Shown here piece after piece: positions 9,264 through 17,029 of a stretch of DNA of 64,000 nt; position 1 is the stretch's first letter, and every line of letters starts with the position of its first letter. The position numbers and the translations under genes are program-made. The stretch lies in assembly GCA_028277795.1 (NCBI GenBank), contig JANQFP010000166.1:1-64000 (forward strand). The letters run 5' to 3'. The notes under the pieces were generated by a model, which was given only the letters and a program-made list of their open reading frames with translations, searched no databases and was not told the origin of the DNA. Source of the stretch: Rhodospirillales bacterium (GTDB taxonomy: Bacteria; Pseudomonadota; Alphaproteobacteria; Rhodospirillales; JANQFP01).

Positions 9264-10150
9264 CCCAGAAACTCCGTTGGGAGCGGGACGGCCGCGACTG
9301 GCCCAACCGCGAATTCAGCCAGTTCGTGCGGGCTGGGGGACTGCACTGGCACGTGCAGGTGATGGGCGACGGCCCGGTGCTGCTGCTGGTCCACGGCACC
9401 GGCGCGTCCACCCATTCCTGGCGCGCGCTCGGCCCGCTGCTGGCCCGGGATTTCACGGTCGTGGCGCCCGACCTGCCGGGCCACGGCTTCACGAGCGTCC
9501 TCTCCTATGACCGGCTTTCGCTGTCGGGCATGGCCCGATCGCTGGGCAAGCTCCTGCAGGCCCTGGAGGTGACGCCGGCCCTCGCGGTGGGCCATTCGGC
9601 CGGCGCCGCGATCCTGGTCCGCATGTGCCTGGACGGCCGGATCGCGCCGCGGGGTTTGGTGAGCTTCAACGGCGCCTTCCTCCCCTTCCCGGGGCTTGCC
9701 GGCCAGATCTTCCCGCCCATGGCCAAGTTGCTGTTCCTCAATCCGCTGACCCCGCGCCTGTTCACGTGGGGCGCCACCGACCGGTCCCGCGTCGAGCGCC
9801 TGATCGTCGACACCGGGTCCACCATCGAGCCCGAGGGGGTGACACTGTACCAGCGGCTGTTCCGCAGCCCGCCCCACGTGGCGGGGGCCCTGGGCATGAT
9901 GGCCAACTGGGACCTGACGCGGTTCCTCGACGACCTGCCCAACCTGGAGCCGCCGTTCATCATGGTCGTGGGCACCGCCGATCGTGCCGTCGCGCCGCAC
10001 ACCGCCGATCGCGTTCGCGAGCGGCTCGCGACCGCCGAGATCGTCACCATGGAGGGCCTTGGCCATCTGGCCCACGAGGAGCAGCCCGAAGCGGCCCTGG
10101 AAATCGTCACCCAACTGGCTCGGCGGGTCGAGATTCTGCCGAAGGCCTGA
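9260..10150 (+). CDS. bchO: Alpha/beta hydrolase, putative Mg-chelatase accessory protein BchO
   Basis: 296-residue alpha/beta-fold hydrolase. The nucleophile elbow is GHSAGAA, the oxyanion region is LVHGTGAS, and the late His is in GLGHLAHEE. Position directly after bchID with a GTGA overlap is the standard bchIDO arrangement. BchO is required for good Mg-chelatase/bacteriochlorophyll formation in some phototrophs, but its chemistry is not established. It could be described simply as a hydrolase, but the context makes the BchO assignment strong. Confidence 0.9.
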   Translation: MTQKLRWERDGRDWPNREFSQFVRAGGLHWHVQVMGDGPVLLLVHGTGASTHSWRALGPLLARDFTVVAPDLPGHGFTSVLSYDRLSLSGMARSLGKLLQALEVTPALAVGHSAGAAILVRMCLDGRIAPRGLVSFNGAFLPFPGLAGQIFPPMAKLLFLNPLTPRLFTWGATDRSRVERLIVDTGSTIEPEGVTLYQRLFRSPPHVAGALGMMANWDLTRFLDDLPNLEPPFIMVVGTADRAVAPHTADRVRERLATAEIVTMEGLGHLAHEEQPEAALEIVTQLARRVEILPKA

Positions 10151-10201
10151 CACCGGCGCGCCGAAAAAGCCCGCGCGGCACTTTCGCCATTGGCGGAAAC
10201 G

Positions 10202-10221
10202 ACACTCTGGTGTTAGAGTGT
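10202..10221. promoter_or_regulatory. Perfect inverted repeat upstream of crtI
   Basis: ACACTC-N8-GAGTGT lies 7-26 bases before the crtI start codon. It is a perfect 6-bp dyad but not a TGT-N12-ACA PpsR box: the half-site order is reversed and the spacing differs. A weak promoter (TTGGCG at 10190-10195) precedes it, so a protein bound here would cover the start region. The regulator is unknown. Confidence 0.45.
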
Positions 10222-10227
10222 CTAGTA

Positions 10228-11760
10228 ATGTTGACGGTCGCTGGGAAACAGAAAGTTGACACTGGTCGGCAATCGCGCCGGCCCCACGCCGTCGTCATCG
10301 GCAGCGGCTTCGGTGGATTGGCCGCGGCGGTCCGCCTGGGCGCGCGGGGCTACCGCGTGACGGTGCTGGAAAAGCTCGATGCACCGGGCGGCCGCGCCTA
10401 CGTTCACCGCCAAGACGGCTTCACCTTCGACGCCGGCCCGACCATCGTCACCGCGCCGTTCCTGTTCGAGGAGCTTTGGGAGCTGTGCGGACGCCGCCTG
10501 GCCGACGACATCGAGCTGCGGCCCATGGCGCCGTTCTACCGCATTCGCTTCCACGATGGGGAGACCTTCGACTATTCGGGCGACCCCGATGCCATGCGCG
10601 CGGAGATCGCCCGCCTGTCGCCGTCGGACGTGGCCGGCTATGACCGGTTCATGCGCGCCAGCGCAGACATCTTCAAGGTCGGCTTCGAGCAGCTCGGGGA
10701 CGTGCCCTTCGCTTCGTGGACGGACATGGCGCGGATCGTGCCGGACATGGTCCGCCTCCGCAGCTACCGGACCGTGTACGGGTTGGTCTGCACATATTTC
10801 AAGGACCCGCGGCTGCGTATCGCGTTCAGCTTTCATCCGATGTTGATCGGCGGCAATCCGTTCGCCGTCACGTCCATCTATTCGTTGATCAATTATCTGG
10901 AGCAGCACTGGGGCGTGTTTTTCGCCATGGGCGGCACGGGCCGCCTCGTCGATGGGCTGGTTCGGCTCATCGAGGGGCAGGGCGGCGCGGTCCTCTGCGA
11001 TGCGGAGGTGAGCGCGATCACCGTGACCGACGGTGCGGCGACGGGGGTCCAATTGGCCTCCGGCGAGCACATGGCGGCCGACGTGGTGGTGTCCAATGCC
11101 GACTCGGCGTGGACGTACCGGCACCTCCTGCCCTCGGACACCCGCCGGCGCTGGACCGACCGGCGGATCGAGCGCGCCCGCTACTCCAACGGCCTGTTCG
11201 TCTGGTACTTCGGCACCCGCCGGCAGTACCCGGACGTGCCCCACCACACCATCATGCTCGGGCCGCGCTACCGCGGCCTGCTGCACGACATCTTCAAGAA
11301 GCGGAGGCTGGCGCCCGACTTCAGCCTCTATATCCATCGCCCCACGGCGACCGATCCGTCGCTGGCGCCGGACGGGTGCGACACCTTCTACGCGCTCTCC
11401 CCCGTGCCCCATCTCGACGGGGAGCTGGATTGGCGTGAACGGGCCGAACCCTATCGCCGCGCCATCGCGGCCACGCTTGCCGAGACCCTGTTGCCCGGTC
11501 TGGAGGACGAAATCGTGACCTCGCGGATGGTGACCCCTCAGGATTTCCAGGATCAACTGCTGTCCTTCCGGGGCGCGGGGTTCGGCTTGGAACCGGTGCT
11601 GTCCCAGAGCGCCTGGTTCAGGCCCCACAACCGCAGCGAGGACGTCGACCACCTCTACCTGGTGGGCGCCGGAACCCATCCCGGGGCCGGACTCCCCGGC
11701 GTCCTCTCCTCCGCCCGCATCCTCGATTCGGTCGTGCCCGATGCCGCCGCCTGGACCTGA
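10228..11760 (+). CDS. crtI: Phytoene desaturase
   Basis: 510-residue FAD-dependent carotene desaturase that converts phytoene through neurosporene to lycopene in the bacterial route. The N-terminal dinucleotide-binding motif is VIGSGFGGLAAAVRLGARG, followed by LEKLDAPGGRAYVHRQDGF typical of CrtI. The C-terminal FAD/substrate segment is GAGTHPGAGLPGVLSSARI. The start ATG at 10228 gives the expected short leader before the Rossmann fold. It overlaps crtB by 20 bases, so the two are coupled. With CrtC, CrtD and CrtF in the window and no CrtA, it probably makes lycopene for spirilloxanthin-series pigments. Confidence 0.95.
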   Translation: MLTVAGKQKVDTGRQSRRPHAVVIGSGFGGLAAAVRLGARGYRVTVLEKLDAPGGRAYVHRQDGFTFDAGPTIVTAPFLFEELWELCGRRLADDIELRPMAPFYRIRFHDGETFDYSGDPDAMRAEIARLSPSDVAGYDRFMRASADIFKVGFEQLGDVPFASWTDMARIVPDMVRLRSYRTVYGLVCTYFKDPRLRIAFSFHPMLIGGNPFAVTSIYSLINYLEQHWGVFFAMGGTGRLVDGLVRLIEGQGGAVLCDAEVSAITVTDGAATGVQLASGEHMAADVVVSNADSAWTYRHLLPSDTRRRWTDRRIERARYSNGLFVWYFGTRRQYPDVPHHTIMLGPRYRGLLHDIFKKRRLAPDFSLYIHRPTATDPSLAPDGCDTFYALSPVPHLDGELDWRERAEPYRRAIAATLAETLLPGLEDEIVTSRMVTPQDFQDQLLSFRGAGFGLEPVLSQSAWFRPHNRSEDVDHLYLVGAGTHPGAGLPGVLSSARILDSVVPDAAAWT

Positions 11761-12865
11761 CCGGCACGCCGCACGGCGGTCCGACATCGCCGCCTGCCGG
11801 GCCACGCTGTCCGTCGGGTCGCGGACGTTCTTCCTCGCGTCCTTCCTGCTGCCGCGCAAGGTCCGCGAGCCGGCTTCGGCGCTCTATGCCTTCTGCCGGC
11901 TGGCCGATGACGAGGTGGACGTGCATGGCGGCCGCATGGCCGCCATCGACGAGCTGCGTGAGCGCCTGGACCGCGCCTATGCTGGGTGGCCCCTCGACAC
12001 GCCGGTGGATCGCGCCTTCGCCGACATCGTCGCCGAGTTCGCCGTTCCGCGGGCCCTGCCCGAGGCGTTGCTGGAAGGCCTCCAGTGGGACGCCGAGGAG
12101 CGGCGCTACGAGGACCTCGAGGATCTCCACGCCTACGCGGCGCGGGTCGCCGGCACCGTCGGCGCCATGATGACGGCCCTGATGGGGGTGCGCGACGCCG
12201 ACGTGGTCGCCCGCGCCTGCGACCTGGGTGTCGCCATGCAACTCTCCAACATCGCCCGCGACGTCGGCGAAGACGCCCGGGCGGGCCACGTCTACCTGCC
12301 GCTCCGTTGGCTGCGCGACGCCGGCATCGACCCGGACGCCTGGCTGTCGTCGCCGTCCTACAGCGAGGCCCTGGGCTCCGTCGTCCGGCATCTCCTTTGG
12401 GAGGCGGACAGGCTGTACGATCGGGCCGACGCCGGGATCGCGCGCCTGCCCCTGTCCTGCCGGCCCGGAATCTATGCCGCCAAGCTGCTGTATGCCGAGA
12501 TCGGCCGCGAGGTCGAGCGGCATGACGGCGACTCGATCTCGCGCCGCGCCGTGGTCCCGGCCTCCCGCAAGGCGGCCCTGCTCGGGCGGGCGCTGGCCGC
12601 CACGCCCAACGCGCCGCGGCTCCATCCGGTTCCGGCCCTGGCGCAGACCCGGTTCCTGGTCGAGGCGCTGGCCCCGGCCACGTCACCATGGTTGCAGCCG
12701 GCCGCGCAGGCCGATACGGCGATCCCATGGTGGAACCTCGCCGAACGGATCGGTCGGGTGCTCGAGCTGTTCGCGGAGCTGGAAGAGCGCCAAAATCTCG
12801 CTGCGGACTCCCACCGAACAGCCCCCATGGCCGAGCCCCGGCCGCAGGAAGGGGGCTTGGTATGA
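11741..12865 (+). CDS. crtB: Phytoene synthase
   Basis: 374-residue squalene/phytoene synthase family enzyme that condenses two geranylgeranyl diphosphates to phytoene, the first committed carotenoid step. Both Asp-rich regions are visible: CRLADDEVDV near residue 50 and NIARDVGEDARAGHVYLP near residue 170. The ATG at 11741 lies inside the end of crtI, so translation is probably coupled. The tail after about residue 345 is poorly ordered. The substrate is supplied by CrtE (16159-17028). Confidence 0.95.
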   Translation: MPPPGPDRHAARRSDIAACRATLSVGSRTFFLASFLLPRKVREPASALYAFCRLADDEVDVHGGRMAAIDELRERLDRAYAGWPLDTPVDRAFADIVAEFAVPRALPEALLEGLQWDAEERRYEDLEDLHAYAARVAGTVGAMMTALMGVRDADVVARACDLGVAMQLSNIARDVGEDARAGHVYLPLRWLRDAGIDPDAWLSSPSYSEALGSVVRHLLWEADRLYDRADAGIARLPLSCRPGIYAAKLLYAEIGREVERHDGDSISRRAVVPASRKAALLGRALAATPNAPRLHPVPALAQTRFLVEALAPATSPWLQPAAQADTAIPWWNLAERIGRVLELFAELEERQNLAADSHRTAPMAEPRPQEGGLV

Positions 12866-12946
12866 GGGGACTTCCACTTCGGGTGTCGCGCACCGGCTTG
12901 ATCCGGCCGGTACATCATCGCCCCGTCCTGTAGCCGCGGGATCACC

Positions 12947-13396
12947 ATGGAGAGTCAATTTTCCACCCGCTTCAAGTGGGTGACACGGGCGGAGCAATAC
13001 ATCTACTCCGTGACGGCCGTGATCCTGGTGGGGGCCGCAGCCGCCCTGATCGTGGTCGGACTCATCGAGACGGCGGAAATAACCCTCAGGGGCGAGTATC
13101 TCGACGGCCTGTTGCGCCTTCTCGATCGCGCCCTCCTGGTCCTCATGGTGACCGAGATCGTTCACACGATCCGCACCCACGCGGACCACAAGGGCCTGGA
13201 GGCGCGACCGTTCTTCATCGTGGCCATTATCGCCGCTATCCGCCGCATTCTGGTCATCACGGCCGAAAGCGCGGGCTTTTTCGATCTGACCGATCCCAAG
13301 TTCCAGGCCGCCCTCGCCGAGTTGGCGCTCCTCGCCGTGGTGATCGTCGCTCTCGCCTGGGCAATGCGCATCATACCCAAGGCGCAAGAGGACTAG
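12947..13396 (+). CDS. PsiE-like small integral membrane protein
   Basis: 149 residues with four likely membrane helices. The central LDRALLVLMVTEIVHTIRTH and FFIVAIIAAIRRILVITAE blocks match the phosphate-starvation-inducible PsiE family (DUF, function unknown). A good-looking start lies at 12947, about 80 bases after crtB. It sits on the crtIB strand and may be read through from it. A role in carotenoid metabolism or the photosynthetic membrane is only suggested by position. Confidence 0.7.
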   Translation: MESQFSTRFKWVTRAEQYIYSVTAVILVGAAAALIVVGLIETAEITLRGEYLDGLLRLLDRALLVLMVTEIVHTIRTHADHKGLEARPFFIVAIIAAIRRILVITAESAGFFDLTDPKFQAALAELALLAVVIVALAWAMRIIPKAQED

Positions 13397-13460
13397 CGGC
13401 GGCGCCGGCCGGGGTGATTCCGTCGCCGCGCCGGGACCCATCCTCGGAACGGTCTTCGAA

Positions 13461-13604
13461 ATGAACAGAATGATCCTGTTCGAACTGCTGATCTTCGTGG
13501 GCCTTGTCGTCTTCCTGCAGTGGGATCTGAGGAAGATGCGGCGCGAACAGCGTCGGGATCGCGAAGCCAAGGGCCGGCCGGACGAGGCCGATTCGGAGGA
13601 CTGA
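13461..13604 (+). CDS. Small single-span membrane protein (47 aa), hypothetical
   Basis: A 47-residue open frame starting ATG at 13461: a short hydrophobic helix (ILFELLIFVGLVVFLQW) followed by a strongly charged cytoplasmic tail rich in R, E and D. The frame follows the PsiE-like gene by 64 bases on the same strand and ends 27 bases before the convergent crtC stop. The ribosome-binding site is weak. The helix-plus-charged-tail layout is that of genuine small bacterial membrane proteins, but no family is recognised. Confidence 0.5.
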   Translation: MNRMILFELLIFVGLVVFLQWDLRKMRREQRRDREAKGRPDEADSED

Positions 13605-13630
13605 CTCCGCCCCGCGTAGCCCGGATTCGC

Positions 13631-14698
13631 CTACCGCCACACGCGGGGCATGCGGAACGGCAACATCCACTGGATCCACAAGGACCGGAACCGGTCGAGC
13701 GACAGGCTCTCGTGCATGGCGACCACCGGTTCGCCCAGGACGTGCGACGCCACCAGCGACCGCGCATAGAACGGGGTGTCCTCCAGGGTCCGAACGACGG
13801 TCGGCCGGTGGGCGCCCTCGGTCTGCGTGGCGCGCTCGATCCCCCACCGCGTGCGCGGCAGGGACATGGCCCCGGACATCGGAATCGGGTGCACGTGCCC
13901 GGCGGGATCGACCCGGATGGCCAGGTTGCTCGCCTGGCCGTCGCGGCGGGTGACGTCGTAGAGGATGGCCGTTCCCTCGCGGAGTTCGGCGCGGCTCCAG
14001 TGCCATCGCACGAAGCCGTCTTCCAGGGGAACGTCGCCGGCGTTGGTGTCGAAGTACGCCGAGCCCGACCAGCGGAGGGCGGGATGCTCCATGTCCACCT
14101 CGACGCGGGCGCACGGCGCCAGCGGCGACCAGCGGTGCAGGCCGTCGGCGTCGAGCGTCACCGGATGGTCGACCAGGGCCGTCGGGTGCAGCCGCACCGA
14201 GCCCCGAATCCGCCGCGGGACCGGGACCGTGCGCTCGTCGATGCGGACCGTGAGGCTGGTCCCGTCCCAGGAGACGGCGCTCGGCCCGACGACCAGCGTA
14301 TCGGGAGTCCGGTGCACCGCGGTCCGCCGGCGCTCGGTCATCGCCCAGCGTTTGCCGCGGCCCCCGTAAAGGGCCACGTTCAGCGCCGAGTGGTCGAGGG
14401 GATCGGGCTGGCCGCGTCGGCGCGCCCACGCGTAGTAAGGCGAGAACACGCTGCCGACGAAAGCGATGATGGTGAGGCCGTGACGCCCGTCCGTGCTCAG
14501 GCCGTCGATGTACCACCAGACGTAGCCGCCGGACGGGACCGGTTGATCGAACCGAGGTCCGCGAGCAGGCTCGCCGCCGCCTGCCGACCCGACAGCGCCG
14601 CCATCGGCACGCCCGGGCCCGGGTGCACGCTGCCCCCCGCCAGATACAGGCCCGGCAGCCGGCTGCGCGGGCCCGGCCGGCGAAACGAGGCCATCCAT
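13631..14698 (-). CDS. crtC: Carotenoid 1,2-hydratase (hydroxyneurosporene synthase)
   Basis: CrtC adds water to the C1-C2 double bond of neurosporene/lycopene ends, leading to the methoxylated carotenoids of purple bacteria. The conserved N-terminal core FDQPVPSGGYVWWYIDGLS starts at nt 14551, followed by IIAFVGSVFSPYYAWARRR; the body and C-terminus look normal. The start is a problem: no ATG, GTG or TTG lies just before the conserved block. The only canonical in-frame start upstream is the ATG at 14698, which adds 49 low-complexity residues and makes a 202-base overlap with crtD. The true start may be non-canonical and near 14551. It forms the crtDC operon with crtD. Confidence 0.85.
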   Translation of the reverse strand: MDGLVSPAGPAQPAAGPVSGGGQRAPGPGRADGGAVGSAGGGEPARGPRFDQPVPSGGYVWWYIDGLSTDGRHGLTIIAFVGSVFSPYYAWARRRGQPDPLDHSALNVALYGGRGKRWAMTERRRTAVHRTPDTLVVGPSAVSWDGTSLTVRIDERTVPVPRRIRGSVRLHPTALVDHPVTLDADGLHRWSPLAPCARVEVDMEHPALRWSGSAYFDTNAGDVPLEDGFVRWHWSRAELREGTAILYDVTRRDGQASNLAIRVDPAGHVHPIPMSGAMSLPRTRWGIERATQTEGAHRPTVVRTLEDTPFYARSLVASHVLGEPVVAMHESLSLDRFRSLWIQWMLPFRMPRVWR

Positions 14699-16038
14699 CC
14701 GTGCGACGCCCGGCCGTAGAGCGCCCCCCCCGTGGCCGGATAAAGGCGGTCGAAGTCCGTCGGGGTCGTCACCACGGTGCTCGCCCCTTGGCGGCGGACT
14801 TTGAGGCCGCAGTGCTCGAGGCGATGGAAGGCGCGGTTCTCGCATTGCTCGATCTCCGAAGCATCGTATGGATTCATATCCGCTCTCGGCGGCGCATTGA
14901 CCAGGCAGAACAGCCGTTCCGCGCCGCCAGTCCAGGCGTCCGTCGCGTCGTGCCGGTCCTGGGCGCAGACATAGACGGTGGGCCGCTCCGGCAAACGGGC
15001 ACGGCCGAAAATGTCGTCGAATTCGGACTTGTAGTCGTCGGAAAAGAACACCGAATGCCGGACCAGCGGAAAACCTTCGGTCTCGGCGACCAGGGCCCAG
15101 GTGACCGCCGACAAAGAGCGGGCCGTGGGCGGCATCGACGGGACGGCGCGGGCCACATGGCGGCCCAGGCGCCCGGCGGAGACGGCCGCGGCGTCGGCGT
15201 TGACGACGACGGCGTCGGCGTCCAGGCGCTCTCCCGTGGCCAGGCGCACGCCCGCGGCACGGCCTCCGGAGACCAGCACCTCGGCCACCTCGTCCCCGTA
15301 GCGGAAGGTGACACCAAGGCTGGCGCCCAGCTCCGCCAGTGCCGCCGCGATCCGATGCATGCCGCCGTCCACCAGCCAAACCCCCTCCCGCTCCACGTGC
15401 GCCACCAGCATGAGGGTGGCTGGTGCCGCGAAGGGCGACGACCCGCAGTAGGTGGCATAGCGGCCGAAAAGCTGGCGCAGGCGCGGGTCATGGAAGTGGT
15501 CGCCCAATGCCCGCCACATGGTGGTGAACGCCTTGATGTTCCAGAGGTCACCGAGCCCGCCCAAGCCGACGCCTCGGATCAGCCCGAACACGCTCGGCCG
15601 CTCGGCGCGGATGAACGGCCGATCCAGGGTCTCGAAGACCCGCTGAGCGCGGGTGCAGAACGCCTTGTAGCGCCGCCCCTCGTCCGGCCCGGCCAAGGCG
15701 CCGATGGCGTCCGCCGAGCGGTCCACGTCGGTGTAGAGGTCCAGCCGCTCGTCGGCGCTCCACGCATGCCGGGCCAGGACGTCCACCGGCTGCAGGCGCA
15801 CCCGGTCGGCGAGCGACGCGCCGGCCTCGGCGAAGATCTCCTCGAAGATCCAGCGCATGGTGAACACGGTGGGACCGACGTCGAGCCGGGCGCCGTCGAT
15901 ATCGACTTGGCGCAGTTTGCCCCCCGGCGCCTCCGCCCGCTCGACGACGGTCACGGCCAGACCGTTCCTGGCCAGGCCCACGGCAGCCGCCAGTCCCGCC
16001 ATGCCGGCCCCGATCACGACGACGCGTTCCGTATGCAT
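14497..16038 (-). CDS. crtD: 1-Hydroxycarotenoid 3,4-desaturase (methoxyneurosporene dehydrogenase)
   Basis: 513-residue CrtI-related FAD oxidoreductase that introduces the C3-C4 double bond in hydroxy/methoxy carotenoids. It has the Rossmann motif VIGAGMAGLAAAVGLARNG and the C-terminal GLYLAGGSVHPGPGVPMA block. It differs from the crtI product in the substrate region and sits divergent to crtE-crtF and upstream of crtC, the usual position of crtD. The ATG at 16038 is preceded by a GGAGGG site at good spacing. Transcription probably starts near 16090 from a promoter embedded in the PpsR box at 16091-16108. Confidence 0.92.
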   Translation of the reverse strand: MHTERVVVIGAGMAGLAAAVGLARNGLAVTVVERAEAPGGKLRQVDIDGARLDVGPTVFTMRWIFEEIFAEAGASLADRVRLQPVDVLARHAWSADERLDLYTDVDRSADAIGALAGPDEGRRYKAFCTRAQRVFETLDRPFIRAERPSVFGLIRGVGLGGLGDLWNIKAFTTMWRALGDHFHDPRLRQLFGRYATYCGSSPFAAPATLMLVAHVEREGVWLVDGGMHRIAAALAELGASLGVTFRYGDEVAEVLVSGGRAAGVRLATGERLDADAVVVNADAAAVSAGRLGRHVARAVPSMPPTARSLSAVTWALVAETEGFPLVRHSVFFSDDYKSEFDDIFGRARLPERPTVYVCAQDRHDATDAWTGGAERLFCLVNAPPRADMNPYDASEIEQCENRAFHRLEHCGLKVRRQGASTVVTTPTDFDRLYPATGGALYGRASHGWMASFRRPGPRSRLPGLYLAGGSVHPGPGVPMAALSGRQAAASLLADLGSINRSRPAATSGGTSTA

Positions 16039-16090
16039 CCCGGGGCCACCCTCCGAACGGGTCACGCTGGACCCTGGTGACGGTACCGAG

Positions 16091-16108
16091 TGTCTATTAT
16101 ACTTGACA
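16091..16108. promoter_or_regulatory. PpsR/CrtJ box with divergent crtD/crtE promoters
   Basis: A perfect TGT-N12-ACA site inside a larger perfect dyad (AGTGTC-N10-GACACT). It lies between the divergent crtD and crtE genes. The right half is part of TTGACA (16103-16108), a plus-strand -35 for crtE. A perfect minus-strand TATAAT lies at 16101-16096, with TTGTCA 15 bases upstream, pointing to crtD. A repressor bound here would block both promoters. Confidence 0.85.
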
Positions 16109-16158
16109 CTTCGCCGTGACAATGGAAAATGACACCAGGGATTTCCAGGGAGAGCGTC

Positions 16159-17028
16159 ATGATAGCCATGAATCGCGTTGAGCAGGCCATCGACGCCGCT
16201 GTTGCCGGTGTTTGCGCCAAGGACTGCCCGCCGAAGCTTGCCGAGGCGATTCGTTATGCTGTCTTTCCCGGCGGCGCCCGCATCCGGCCGCGTTTGTGCC
16301 TGGCCGTCGCCGCGGCCTGCGGCGAGGACACGCCGGCCGTCACCGACGCCGCCGCGACCGCCATCGAGCTGCTGCACTGCGCGTCGCTGGTGCATGACGA
16401 TCTTCCGTGTTTCGACGACGCCGAGACGCGGCGTGGCAAGCCGTCGGTCCATCGGGCCTTCGGCGAGCCCCTCGCGGTCCTGGTCGGCGACGGTCTCATC
16501 GTTCTCGCGTTCGAAACCCTGACTCGCGGAACGGTGAGCGCGCCCCAGCGCCTGCCCGCACTCCTGATGACCGTCAGCCGGTCGGTCGGCGCACCCTCGG
16601 GGATCGTCGCCGGACAAGCCTGGGAGTGCGAGGAGCGTGTCGACCTGGCGAGCTATCAGCGCGCCAAGACCGGGTCCCTGTTCGTTGCCGCGGCCGCCGC
16701 CGGCGCCGCGGCGGCCGGCGCCGCGCCCGACCCCTGGGCGCTGTTCGGAGATCGCCTCGGCGAGTCTTACCAAGTGGCCGACGACATCCGCGATGTCGCG
16801 GCCAACCCGGACGATCTGGGCAAGCCGGTGGGGCAGGACGAAAATCACGGCCGTCCGAATGCTGTCCTGAAAATGGGGATCGATGGCGCTATCGGGCATT
16901 TCAAGTCGCTCTTGTCCGCCGCCGTCGACGCGATCCCACCCTGTCCCGGACGGGAGGCACTTCGTGACCTCATCGTCGTCGAGTCCAAGCGCTTCCTCCC
17001 CAAGGAGGTCTTGCGACACGCCGCCTGA
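16159..17028 (+). CDS. crtE: Geranylgeranyl diphosphate synthase
   Basis: 289-residue trans-prenyltransferase making C20 diphosphate for phytoene and for the bacteriochlorophyll side chain. The first Asp-rich motif is HDDLPCFDDAETRRGKP and the second is YQVADDIRDV. The ATG at 16159 was chosen because AGGGAGAG lies directly upstream; an in-frame ATG at 16129 would fall almost on the expected transcription start. It is followed one base later by crtF, so crtEF is an operon under the shared PpsR box. Confidence 0.93.
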   Translation: MIAMNRVEQAIDAAVAGVCAKDCPPKLAEAIRYAVFPGGARIRPRLCLAVAAACGEDTPAVTDAAATAIELLHCASLVHDDLPCFDDAETRRGKPSVHRAFGEPLAVLVGDGLIVLAFETLTRGTVSAPQRLPALLMTVSRSVGAPSGIVAGQAWECEERVDLASYQRAKTGSLFVAAAAAGAAAAGAAPDPWALFGDRLGESYQVADDIRDVAANPDDLGKPVGQDENHGRPNAVLKMGIDGAIGHFKSLLSAAVDAIPPCPGREALRDLIVVESKRFLPKEVLRHAA

Positions 17029-17029
17029 C

